64,000 nt of DNA from Dasania phycosphaerae (GTDB taxonomy: Bacteria; Pseudomonadota; Gammaproteobacteria; Pseudomonadales; Dasaniaceae). Below, piece by piece: positions 52,701-59,700 of this stretch. Every line of letters starts with the position of its first letter. Position 1 is the first letter of the stretch. The position numbers were made by a program, and so were the translations under genes. Under the pieces are notes generated by a model that worked only from the letters and a program-made list of their open reading frames with translations, did no database searches and had not been told where the DNA came from. Where the stretch lies: assembly GCF_026891035.1 (NCBI RefSeq), contig NZ_JAPTGG010000005.1, positions 1 to 64,000 on the forward strand, read 5' to 3'.

Positions 52701-54215
52701 AATGTCGAGTTTTATAGCGATAAAATGGGTTATTTTCCCGCTATCATCAGATACTGGAGTGATGGTTTGTTCTTCAATATACAGAGTGCCATCTTTTCGT
52801 TTATTAAACATCTCACCTTGCCAAACCTTTCCTTCGTTAACGGTTTGCCACAGGTTGTGGAACAGGCTTGGTGGCTCTTTTCCAGACTTTAGTATTCTGG
52901 TTGATTTTCCGATTACATCATCCGGTAGATAGCCTGTTAGTTTAGTGAATGCTGAGTTGGACCATTCAATTATGCCTTTTTCATCGGTTATCAAAATGGC
53001 ATTTGCCGCAGCTTCTAGCGCACTGCTTTGTAAATTAAGTTGGTCGAATACATGCTTTCTCTCGCTTATATTTCTAACTATTCCTGTGAATAGTGTTTCA
53101 CCGCTTACTACTGCTTCGCTAACAGCTAACTCCATGGGAAAGGTGCTGCCATCTTTTCGTAACCCTACTACCTCGCGGCCAATGCCAATAATTTTTTTAA
53201 CTCTAGTGTTTCTATAATTCCTCAGATAGCCATCATGCGCGCTGCTATAGGGCTCTGGCATTAGCATTTTTATATTTCTTAAATGTATCTCGTCTTGTTG
53301 GTAGCCAAAGAGTGTTTCGGCGGCAGGGTTCATGGATAAAATTTTACCCTGATTGTTTATTACAATAATGCCGTCAACTATTGTGTCCATTAACGCACGG
53401 ATACGGTTTTCACGCGCCTGATACTCAAATTCTACTGATTTGGCTTCGGTGACATCGGTGTTAACGCCAATGACCCTTTGTACTTTGTTATTGCTATCAG
53501 TGATTGCTTGTGCGTGTGCTTCAATATAGCGAATGCTATTGTCTGGCCAGATGATGCGAAATAGGGAATCGAAAGGCTTGCCTGTTTCAACTGTGTGTTT
53601 GAAGGCTTGTTCTGCTTGCGTTATATCGTCTTGGTGTACTGAGTTTATCCATGTTTGGTAAACGGCTGAAAATTCATTTTTTTCTATGCGATAGATGTTA
53701 AACATCTGATCATCCCAAACTAAACTGTTTGAGGTGACGTCATATTCCCACACGCCTGATCCGCTAGCTTCGGTTGCCAGCGATAAGCGTTTGCTAGAGG
53801 CGGTAAGCGCTTCTTCGGCTTGTTTGCGTTCACTAATATCCCTAACTATGCCGGCAAACATGGGTTTGCCATCGACGACCATATCATTAACGGCTAGCTC
53901 TAGTGGAAAGATCTCGCCGTTTTTGCGTTTACCCAGTACTTCTCGGCCTATACCTATAATCTTTTTGTGGCCGGTGTTGTGGTAGTTTTGAAGATAACCG
54001 TCATGTTCTGATTGGTAGGGGTCAGGCATTAAAATTTTGACGTTATGGCCGATCATCTCTTCTTTTTTATAGCCAAAAATCCGTTCAGTGGCTGGGTTGA
54101 CGGAGTGAATAATGCCTTTTTCATCAATGGTAATGATGCCATCGACTATGGCCTCCATTAAGGCTTCGACCATATTTTTGTTGCTTATGTCTTTTGGGCT
54201 ATGGCTTTTAGTCAC
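49746..54215 (-). CDS. Large hybrid sensor histidine kinase, PAS x4-GAF-HisKA-HATPase-REC x4
   Basis: A 1489-residue soluble kinase without transmembrane segments. Approximate order: PAS1 15-130, PAS2 140-258, PAS3 263-385, PAS4 390-510, GAF 530-680, HisKA 710-785 (FLANMSHELRTPMNAIIGFS, His phosphoacceptor), HATPase 825-945 (NLLSNAVKFTPDGG, DTGIGIS, GTGLGLAMVK), then four receivers starting near 985, 1098, 1240 and 1366. Phospho-acceptor Asp appear in LILLDIAP, LIILDLMMPG, LITIDLLMS and LIILDLMMPE. PAS1 and PAS3 are close copies (LMP-x-PY-x-S-HDGYL, KKIIGIGREV). In both, the place of FixL's haem His is Lys, so haem binding is doubtful. It heads a three-gene operon. Confidence 0.93.
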   Translation of the reverse strand: MTKSHSPKDISNKNMVEALMEAIVDGIITIDEKGIIHSVNPATERIFGYKKEEMIGHNVKILMPDPYQSEHDGYLQNYHNTGHKKIIGIGREVLGKRKNGEIFPLELAVNDMVVDGKPMFAGIVRDISERKQAEEALTASSKRLSLATEASGSGVWEYDVTSNSLVWDDQMFNIYRIEKNEFSAVYQTWINSVHQDDITQAEQAFKHTVETGKPFDSLFRIIWPDNSIRYIEAHAQAITDSNNKVQRVIGVNTDVTEAKSVEFEYQARENRIRALMDTIVDGIIVINNQGKILSMNPAAETLFGYQQDEIHLRNIKMLMPEPYSSAHDGYLRNYRNTRVKKIIGIGREVVGLRKDGSTFPMELAVSEAVVSGETLFTGIVRNISERKHVFDQLNLQSSALEAAANAILITDEKGIIEWSNSAFTKLTGYLPDDVIGKSTRILKSGKEPPSLFHNLWQTVNEGKVWQGEMFNKRKDGTLYIEEQTITPVSDDSGKITHFIAIKLDITERKQSEQAIAEKSKALEIVAEYERTQSKVMALFNTYNDASEIFELMLKNLAECHQLHLSAVFLFDEWQGKFSCIANHGIPGNINKKIELGEGLIGQAALNEKQVVIGASESSPFNIDVGLFEIKPKTVVINPIHYASKTLGILVVSSLNILDDNELSFLDRLAKQVGVSLNSLNQYKHLEALSKQLKQRGKEISLKNTQLEQSNRLKTEFLANMSHELRTPMNAIIGFSEVLKDELLGDLNEEQKDYVSEIFQSANHLLSLINDILDLSKIEAGKMELLLELIYLPETLNNAISIIKERAYNHNISIAVDIDETINYGKVDSRKFKQILFNLLSNAVKFTPDGGSVTLKAERTEKDLSISIIDTGIGISQNNIDLLFQPFVQLDGSLSRHYEGTGLGLAMVKRLVELHGGSVELTSEIDKGSTFKFTIPYISDDDLLTEKPPSNTDSLKLEKAITNLDSNSNNTENTTTNKSNRVLIIDDDDEYVKAIKNKLAIEGCQVFHAQDEKTALSTAVEKEVDLILLDIAPRSIDSISIIKKIKQHDKFKNTPVISMTASKTKGLNLGAINILEKPVYKDELINSVTKYIPNIDKPKVKILVVDDEEKAVQFLTDQLEGSGYKTLSAYSGEEAINAVQEHHPDLIILDLMMPGMSGFEVTANLRQTKDFADIPVIILTAKILTEQDKMWLSENTNHVIDKCGFNTIDFLSTIRKNFDSPATSAPKKPTQKPPSYVTEAPLILIIENNDTQANLLKLYLEESGYNIQLAESAQEGLELMQKNKPDLITIDLLMSELDSVNFFEIKNNFPEYSEIPVMVLSLTKENNDLGAVTADAVLSKPVQRAEITSLVERLLPIKIGIKKQKPKILLIDDDPKAIKIVSSYLHEKQYQVSSALSGIDGLELLKNDQPDLIILDLMMPEINGFEVIERLKENDDTKDIPIIILTAKILNSEDRKTLSSQVAAIAEKGKIDRDILLKDVNKALQRHHKT

Positions 54216-54363
54216 ATTTATAATCCAATAGTGCGGAGAATAGCTTTAACTATAGTCAAAGCTAGAGGGTTGGGTATTAAAATGCTCAATATTCTCGCTG
54301 GCTTGTTTGAGCGGGCTGGCCGGCGCTTAAATGGCGCTCTAGTCACGGGCTAGCTGCTAAGGC

Positions 54364-54609
54364 TTAATCAAATTTAACGCAGCTGAAGTGAGGGTTTGCT
54401 ATTAATGCCTCCATAGTAGCGAGGTCATCTAAGACTACTAGCAGGTGATGGCTGTCACTGTTTATTTTGACGCACTCTTCACCCTTGTTATTGCGCTGAG
54501 TATCTAGAGCGGTGCCCTTTAGGATGGAGCCTGATTTAAGCTTTAGCCTGATAGGGAGTTGCTGCATACAGGCTATTTCTATGTAGTCGTGTAGTTCGCA
54601 GTTGATCAT
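54364..54609 (-). CDS. rof: Rho-binding antiterminator family protein (Rof/YaeO-like)
   Basis: An 81-residue protein. INCELHDYIEIACMQQLPIRLKLKSGS is the typical start of the Rof family, whose E. coli member binds Rho and reduces Rho-dependent termination. No signal or membrane segment. It is a stand-alone gene between the kinase and the cupin genes, 57 bp after the cupin stop on the same strand. Confidence 0.85.
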   Translation of the reverse strand: MINCELHDYIEIACMQQLPIRLKLKSGSILKGTALDTQRNNKGEECVKINSDSHHLLVVLDDLATMEALIANPHFSCVKFD

Positions 54610-54666
54610 GACTCTGCTTGTAAATTGCCAGTAATCTTAATAATAGTTGAGGTTTTAGTCGTCTAA

Positions 54667-55113
54667 TTAATGTTGCGCTTTTTCAATAGGCATAGCATCT
54701 AGGGGGGCGACAAAACCTATGTATAGAATGCAGTCGGCCCCTTTTTTACAATAGGCTTTGTGCGGTAGTTGTGCGGGGCCATAGGCGAAGTCCCCCTTTT
54801 TTATAATCATAGTCTCATGGTTGTCGTAGCTGACTTCTAGCTCACCCGATACCAGAATCATACGCTCTTGAGAGCTGTGTTTGTGGTAGGGGATGGTGAA
54901 GTCGCCAGGAACCTTGAAGAATATATCGACATTCTCTTTGGCTGGGGCGCCTTGTAATACCGCGATTTCACAGCCTTTAGGGATAAAGTCAGGGCAGGGG
55001 CCCCATATCAGGGCTTTGTCTTGCGCAGAAATAACCAGTGCGCTTTCGGAGGTCTGTGCGTTGCTGAGAGTCGCGCACATTAATAATACCCATAGGGTTA
55101 ATAAGCTTTTCAT
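54667..55113 (-). CDS. Exported cupin-domain protein
   Basis: A 148-residue protein with a Sec signal (MKSLLTLWVLLMCATLSNA) and a single cupin barrel: PYHKHSSQERMILVSGELEV (metal-site His pair and Glu) and GPAQLPHKAYCKKG (second His). Such small periplasmic cupins may bind metal or small molecules, and I cannot say which. Two Cys near the C terminus (AYCKKGADC) could pair. A run of nine G lies about 200 bp upstream (55311-55319). Confidence 0.87.
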   Translation of the reverse strand: MKSLLTLWVLLMCATLSNAQTSESALVISAQDKALIWGPCPDFIPKGCEIAVLQGAPAKENVDIFFKVPGDFTIPYHKHSSQERMILVSGELEVSYDNHETMIIKKGDFAYGPAQLPHKAYCKKGADCILYIGFVAPLDAMPIEKAQH

Positions 55114-55362
55114 ACTACATCCCCTGTTGCCTGTGATGTTAGTTTAAAAGACTAAAAATCAAAGTATTGCTCGCTGAGCTAACCGAAACAGCTAGTCGTA
55201 GTACTTAGTCATAGAGGATTAAAGTCCATGAAAGGCTAAATGTGTATAAATTCTTTGAAGTATTTATGCGTTGAGTGACTGTGAGTGTGGTTTGGAGGTG
55301 GGGTTTATAAGGGGGGGGGATTAAATTGGGGTTGCCGCACTAAAGTGTGATTCGTTGGGTAT
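55114..55362. other. Gap upstream of the cupin gene
   Basis: No gene is supported. It contains a weak heptad-like stretch (TAGTCGTAGTACTTAGTCAT at about 55194-55213) and a G9 run at 55311-55319. It probably includes the cupin promoter. Confidence 0.5.
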
Positions 55363-55391
55363 AAAAAAGCCCCGGTTTGCACCGAGGCTTT
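55363..55391 (-). terminator. Rho-independent terminator of the PEP-CTERM gene
   Basis: On the minus strand AAAGCCTCGGT, a short loop and ACCGGGGCTTTTTT form an imperfect stem with one wobble or mismatch and a T run, 25 bp past the stop. Confidence 0.88.
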
Positions 55392-55415
55392 CAAGACCTG
55401 CCTAATAATACTTAA

Positions 55416-55991
55416 TTAAGCAGATTTTTTTCTTCTAGCTACGCCTAGACCGGCTAAGCCAAGTGCTAGCAAGGCGATTGAAGAAGGTTCTGCAACGGGT
55501 GATACACGAAACGCCAGTGATTCGTTACAGTTGTTAGGGCAGCTGCTGCCTTCAAAATCTAAGCCGCTCCAAGCATTGCCGCCGATTGCCTGTGAGTAAT
55601 CTATATGCAAATGCTCATTACTAAACCAAGCTGTCGCAATGGCTATGGAGTTTAAGCTGCTATTGTAATTAGCCCTTGCGCCTGTGGCGGGGTCATAATA
55701 GCTAGAGCCATTCCAAGTTGCGTTGTAGCCACTGCCGGTAAAGTCAGAGGCGTCTAGCCCGCCGATCTCATTGTAGACATCTAAGGTCATTGCCGACCAG
55801 CCGAATTGTGACTGGTATGAGTAGTCAAGAGGCTGCCAGTAGTTGTGTGGATTTTGGCTAACAGGTGCCACCCAAGCTATGTCGTAACCACCGATGGTGA
55901 TATAAGCATTTTCGCTGACTTCAGTCATTAAAATAGCGTGTGAGCTGGCAGAGATAGCCGAGCCAAGTAGTAGGGCTAATATTTTTTTCAT
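55416..55991 (-). CDS. PEP-CTERM sorting-domain protein
   Basis: A 191-residue exported protein. It has a signal peptide (MKKILALLLGSAISASSHA) and a C-terminal sorting signal: AEPSSIALLALGLAGLGVA followed by RRKKSA, that is motif, membrane helix and Arg cluster. The mature part has two close Cys (SSCPNNCNES) and many aromatic residues. Such proteins are processed by an exosortase, which is not in the window. I chose the ATG at 55991 with AAGGAA just before it; the longer frame to 56045 would hide the signal peptide. Confidence 0.9.
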   Translation of the reverse strand: MKKILALLLGSAISASSHAILMTEVSENAYITIGGYDIAWVAPVSQNPHNYWQPLDYSYQSQFGWSAMTLDVYNEIGGLDASDFTGSGYNATWNGSSYYDPATGARANYNSSLNSIAIATAWFSNEHLHIDYSQAIGGNAWSGLDFEGSSCPNNCNESLAFRVSPVAEPSSIALLALGLAGLGVARRKKSA

Positions 55992-56342
55992 TTCCTTATT
56001 TCCTTTGTTGTATGTCGAGTTGTGTTGTTTTCCTGGGTTAAGCATAAATAATGCCAGATTATTAAGTCGTTGATATTATTAAATATATTTTGGCATCACT
56101 GCTGCTTTTTTGTTATTTGTGTAAAAAAAACTGACGTCTATTTCTTGATCAATTTGTTGTCTAGGGGAGGAGGTTGTGGTTTTTGATAATAAAACCTTGT
56201 GGGTTTTAGTTCTCTTCGGGCGTCATGTATAAAATCGTCGATAGCACGTCCCGCGCAGCGTTTGGCGATCAAGCTCTGAGTAGGCGTAGCGTGCCAAACC
56301 CGCTATTGGGTTCGAGCCCCTTATGGGCCAAATTTCAGATAT
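55992..56342. other. Gap between PEP-CTERM gene and tRNA operon, with tRNA-like remnant
   Basis: The PEP-CTERM promoter should lie here. At 56256-56335 (plus strand) there is an AGCG-TTTGGC/GCCAAA-CC-CGCT hairpin, followed by GGGTTCGAGCCC (like a tRNA T-arm) and then GGGCCA. I could not build a full cloverleaf from it. Confidence 0.4.
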
Positions 56343-56363
56343 AAAAAAACCACCGGACGGTGG
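56343..56363 (-). terminator. Terminator of the tRNA-Glu/tRNA-Asp operon
   Basis: On the minus strand CCACC, a 4-base loop, GGTGG and seven T, 21 bp after the tRNA-Asp CCA end. Confidence 0.85.
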
Positions 56364-56383
56364 CTGAGAGTTTGTCTTATAAG

Positions 56384-56460
56384 TGGCGGACCGGACGGGA
56401 CTCGAACCCGCGACCTCCGGCGTGACAGGCCGGCATTCTAACCAGCTGAACTACCGGTCC
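56384..56460 (-). tRNA. tRNA-Asp (GTC)
   Basis: A 77-nt cloverleaf with encoded CCA. The acceptor GGACCGG pairs with CCGGTCC, the D-arm is AGTTCAGCTGGTTAGAAT, the anticodon loop CCTGTCACG gives GTC, and the T-arm is GCGGGTTCGAGTCCCGT. It is the second gene of a tRNA-Glu/tRNA-Asp transcript. Confidence 0.97.
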
Positions 56461-56467
56461 TTAGAAT

Positions 56468-56489
56468 TTCGCCGTATCCATACGGCGAA
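56468..56489. other. Hairpin between the two tRNAs
   Basis: TTCGCCGTA, loop TCCA, TACGGCGAA: a perfect 9-bp stem in the tRNA spacer. It is probably a processing or spacer hairpin. Confidence 0.7.
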
Positions 56490-56498
56490 TAAAAATAA

Positions 56499-56574
56499 TG
56501 GCATCCCCAAGGGGGTTCGAACCCCTGTTACCGCCGTGAAAGGGCGGTGTCCTAGGCCTCTAGACGATGGGGAC
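56499..56574 (-). tRNA. tRNA-Glu (TTC)
   Basis: A 76-nt cloverleaf with encoded CCA. The acceptor GTCCCCA pairs with TGGGGAT (G-U at the first pair), the D-arm is CGTCTAGAGGCCTAGGACA, the anticodon loop CCTTTCACG gives TTC, and the T-arm is CAGGGGTTCGAACCCCC. First gene of the operon. Confidence 0.97.
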
Positions 56575-56704
56575 GCAGAGTGCCTACAGCTATGTGCTGA
56601 AAACGCCGCGAATTATAAGAGCCTGAGCGAGTACGTCAACACCTAATGTGATTTAAAGTTAAAAAAATTGCTGATTGGTGAGTTGTTGAACAGCGGGTGT
56701 TGGT

Positions 56705-57907
56705 TTATTGAGCGATTTGCCTTGTTGCGGTGATCAATAGGTTTCTGGGGCTGGTGGCGCGGGGGCAAAATTCTAGCAGCTGTACCTGATAGCCTTGCTG
56801 GTATAAATACAACACGCGGTCTAGAGCCAGCCAATATTCCAGTGGCCGTTTAAATAATTGTCGTACTAAGTCTAAGCGCCTTACTTGTTGTAAGCGTAGC
56901 TCCCCTAGCGCTAAATACCGGGGCCCATCAACTTGTTGCGGCAGGGTGATTTGGCAGTGCTGGGCGGCCCACTGGCAAAAGTCCTGAAAGCTACCGCTAA
57001 AAATACGCTTGTTGATAGAGGGCAGGTGTTGGTAATGGGGCTGGCCGCTAAGTTGCTGTTGCAGTTCGTCAAAGGCCAAGCGCCATAGTTGTTCTTGCTT
57101 GCGTAGCTTATGTATACGTTGGCCGCCGGTGACGGTTTCTTCTTGCGCTAGCTGCAAATCCTGGCGGCTGAGCTGCAGTTTGCTGGCGCTGGCAGCCGAA
57201 GATAGTGGTTGGTATAGGTGCTCAGATATTTTGTGGTAGCAGCAGGGCGATAGGGTGATGTGTTGGGCCTGCTGCTGGCAGGCTGTACGCAGCAGTTGTA
57301 TGTGCAGCTGGCCGCAGGCGTGCAGGCCTATGTGGTCGTACTCTGGGCCATGCAGTGACGCCGGTAAAGCTTGCAGCACATCGTGGTGGTGAAAGTGCAG
57401 ATCGGCTTGCTGCTTGTGGGCCAGTTGTTGGCCGTTGCTGCAGAGTTGTTGGTCAAACTCCAGGCAGTGCACAGTTTGTTGTGTAAGGTGGTGAATGGTG
57501 CGGCCCAAGTGGCCTTTGCCAGCACACCATTCAATTAAGCTGTTAGCAGAGCTGGGCAGGGCTTGGTTAAAAGCCAATATTTGCTCTAACTTTCTGCCGG
57601 GTATAGCCACCGTTTTAAAGGGGCTAATATGGCTGTTATGAGGGGGGAGGTTAGCAGGTGTAAAGCTGGCCAGCTGTTGGCAGCTTAGTGGCAGGTAATG
57701 GCTAAACCAGTGCAGGCGTTGCTCTTGGTGTTGGCTAAGTTGCTCTACCTCGGTATCGCTAAGGGCCAGTAGGGCAGAGAATAGTTGCGGCTGTTGCCAG
57801 GGTGCTTGGTTTTGATAAAAGGCGCGGGGCCGCCACAAGGCCTGCTGTTGAGTAAGTGCGGCATCTAGGGTTTTAAAATGTGATAAAAAATCGGGTTGGC
57901 AAAGCAT
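56705..57907 (-). CDS. SAM-dependent methyltransferase of the METTL25/GSTCD-like group
   Basis: A 400-residue, Gln/His/Leu-rich protein. The SAM motif is LIEWCAGKGHLGRTIHHL (about residue 125). It is followed by IGLHACGQLHIQLLR and LSPCCYHKI, the Cys-containing blocks typical of the Methyltransf_32 family. The target (RNA or protein) is not known. The very Gln-rich composition is notable but even along the protein, with no sign of a frameshift. Confidence 0.82.
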   Translation of the reverse strand: MLCQPDFLSHFKTLDAALTQQQALWRPRAFYQNQAPWQQPQLFSALLALSDTEVEQLSQHQEQRLHWFSHYLPLSCQQLASFTPANLPPHNSHISPFKTVAIPGRKLEQILAFNQALPSSANSLIEWCAGKGHLGRTIHHLTQQTVHCLEFDQQLCSNGQQLAHKQQADLHFHHHDVLQALPASLHGPEYDHIGLHACGQLHIQLLRTACQQQAQHITLSPCCYHKISEHLYQPLSSAASASKLQLSRQDLQLAQEETVTGGQRIHKLRKQEQLWRLAFDELQQQLSGQPHYQHLPSINKRIFSGSFQDFCQWAAQHCQITLPQQVDGPRYLALGELRLQQVRRLDLVRQLFKRPLEYWLALDRVLYLYQQGYQVQLLEFCPRATSPRNLLITATRQIAQ

Positions 57908-58010
57908 GGGGCGGCTGCATAGGTGGCTGTTTAGCGGCTGGCCATTGTAGCAGTGTTAGTTGGGGGGAAGAAAAGGGTTGTTAAGTAGAGTTGTAGGCTA
58001 GATATTAAGA

Positions 58011-58030
58011 AGCCGCGCGTGTGCGCGGCT
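58011..58030 (-). terminator. Probable terminator of hpf
   Basis: AGCCGCGC, a 4-base loop and GCGCGGCT give a perfect 8-bp GC-rich stem, followed on the minus strand by TCTTAAT. The T run is weak. It lies 24 bp past the stop. Confidence 0.65.
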
Positions 58031-58053
58031 TATCCCTAAATATTAGTGGTGGT

Positions 58054-58422
58054 TTATTGGTTGGCGGCCAGTAATTGCTCGTCGTCTTCGTCCAATAAAT
58101 CGAGCTCAGTATCAGCGGTGGCTGGCTTTTGGTGAGGATGGGCTTTCACCAGTTCTTTTTGCCGCTGTAATAGGGTGGTGAGCTTGTTGCTCATTTCGGC
58201 GATGGATTTATACAGTTCTTCGTTGCTGGCCTTGGCGCTAAAGTCCTTGCCTAAAAAGTGGGTGTTGGCCTCGGCTATTTGGCAGTTTTTTTCGACGGTG
58301 ACGATAACATCTACGTTTTGTATATCGGGGAAGTGGTTGTTGAGTTTGGCAAGCTTGTTATTAACGGCTTCACGAATGCCATCGGTGATTTCTACATGGT
58401 GGCCAGTAATGGTGATTTGCAT
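58054..58422 (-). CDS. hpf: Ribosome hibernation-promoting factor
   Basis: A 122-residue HPF/RaiA-type protein that binds the 30S subunit in stationary phase. MQITITGHHVEITDGIREAV and YKSIAEMSNKLTTLLQRQKE are characteristic. A short acidic tail (ELDLLDEDDEQ) follows. I chose the ATG at 58422 (standard HPF start, GAAGGT about 10 nt upstream) over the longer frame to 58476. It is not next to rpoN here, unlike in many relatives. Confidence 0.92.
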   Translation of the reverse strand: MQITITGHHVEITDGIREAVNNKLAKLNNHFPDIQNVDVIVTVEKNCQIAEANTHFLGKDFSAKASNEELYKSIAEMSNKLTTLLQRQKELVKAHPHQKPATADTELDLLDEDDEQLLAANQ

Positions 58423-58560
58423 ATGTATTGTGACCTTCTTTTGTGAGTTCATATTCAGTGTAGACGGTATTTGCAAAAGGGCTTTGATTTACATCACATA
58501 TATATGCCCTAATGGCATTTATTTTTTATCGCCTTATTGCAATAGATTTGTGTTGTTCTT

Positions 58561-59208
58561 ATGACAAAAGTTCCCTCTCAAAAAGAACTGTATAAAAAAG
58601 CGGCGCTTTATTATTTTCATGACCCTATGTGCTCTTGGTGCTGGGGTTACCGGCCTACCCTGCTGCGGTTAAAAAACATACTGCCGCCAGAGTTGGCGCT
58701 GCGCACCGTGCTGGGAGGTTTGGCGCCTGACAGCCAAGAGCCCATGCCGCAGGCCATGCAGCAAATGCTGCAAAAGACTTGGCGCAATATTGAGCAGCAG
58801 TTGGGTACAAATTTTAATCATGATTTCTGGCGGCTATGCCAGCCTAGGCGTAGCACTTACCCAGCGTGTAGGGCGGTGTTGGCAGCGGGTTTGCAACAGG
58901 CCTATGAGGAAATGGTGTTGGCCATACAGCAAGCCTATTATTTGCGCGCGCTTAACCCCTCTGATGAAGCGGTGCTAATACAGTTGGCGGGCGAGCTGGG
59001 TTTAAAGCCAGTGCAATTTGCTGAGGATTTAAATTCGCCGCTGGTAGAGCAGCAGTTGCAAAGTGATATTGCGTTGGCTGGGGCTTACCCCGTAGCTGGC
59101 TTTCCCTCCTGGGTGTTGGTGAAAGACGATCAGCTTATACCATTGACTTTGGATTACCGCGATGAAGGCGTTACACTGAGGCATTTATACGCCGTACTAG
59201 CCCTCTAA
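58561..59208 (+). CDS. DsbA-family thioredoxin-like protein, cytoplasmic
   Basis: A 215-residue protein with the active-site CSWCWG close to the N terminus (HDPMCSWCWGY), an inserted helical domain and the cis-Pro region GFPSWVL. There is no signal peptide, so it acts in the cytoplasm, like the SpxH/FrnE-type branch of the DsbA family rather than periplasmic DsbA. It is followed 15 bp later by the DUF6164-type gene. Confidence 0.88.
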   Translation: MTKVPSQKELYKKAALYYFHDPMCSWCWGYRPTLLRLKNILPPELALRTVLGGLAPDSQEPMPQAMQQMLQKTWRNIEQQLGTNFNHDFWRLCQPRRSTYPACRAVLAAGLQQAYEEMVLAIQQAYYLRALNPSDEAVLIQLAGELGLKPVQFAEDLNSPLVEQQLQSDIALAGAYPVAGFPSWVLVKDDQLIPLTLDYRDEGVTLRHLYAVLAL

Positions 59209-59223
59209 CGATTAAGTTAAGTC

Positions 59224-59574
59224 ATGTCTGTGTTAATTTTTAAACTCAACGATGTCAGTGATGAAGAGGCCGATGCCGTACGGCAGTTGTTGGCCGATAA
59301 TGAACTGGATTTTTACGAAAGCTCAGCCGGGCGCTGGGGAGTGTCTATAGCGGGTTTATGGCTAAAAGATGAGTCGCAAAAGGCGCGGGCCAGAGCTTTG
59401 ATAGAAGCCTACCAAGTTGAGCGTGTAGCCAGCTTGCGAACAGAGCGGGGCGATCAACCCATGCCCGGTTTAATCGATCGCTTTAAGGCGGCCCCGCTGC
59501 AAGTTAGTGCCATGGGGTTGCTGTTGTTAATGGTGCTCTACGTGTCTATTGCGCCCTTTTTAGGCTGGCTATAA
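59224..59574 (+). CDS. DUF6164-type membrane protein
   Basis: A 116-residue protein: a soluble N-terminal part (LIFKLNDVSDEEADAVRQLL, SSAGRWGVSIAGLWLKDE) resembling the DUF2007-like fold and one C-terminal membrane helix (VSAMGLLLLMVLYVSIAPFL). The function is unknown. It is in line with the DsbA-like gene. Confidence 0.8.
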   Translation: MSVLIFKLNDVSDEEADAVRQLLADNELDFYESSAGRWGVSIAGLWLKDESQKARARALIEAYQVERVASLRTERGDQPMPGLIDRFKAAPLQVSAMGLLLLMVLYVSIAPFLGWL

Positions 59575-59581
59575 AACCCTA

Positions 59582-59610
59582 AAGACAGCAGGGCTATTAT
59601 CCCCTATAAT
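59582..59610 (+). promoter_or_regulatory. Candidate sigma-70 promoter for trhO
   Basis: A perfect TATAAT at 59605 with an AAGACA hexamer (4 of 6) about 17 bp upstream, 90 bp before the trhO ATG. Confidence 0.5.
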
Positions 59611-59700
59611 GCCCGCCGATTTCGCGGGGTGCCCATGGCGCCCCTACATTGTACTCCCAGGCTCTGGATTTACGTTCCGGCCCGCTAAAGAGGAAGCCCC

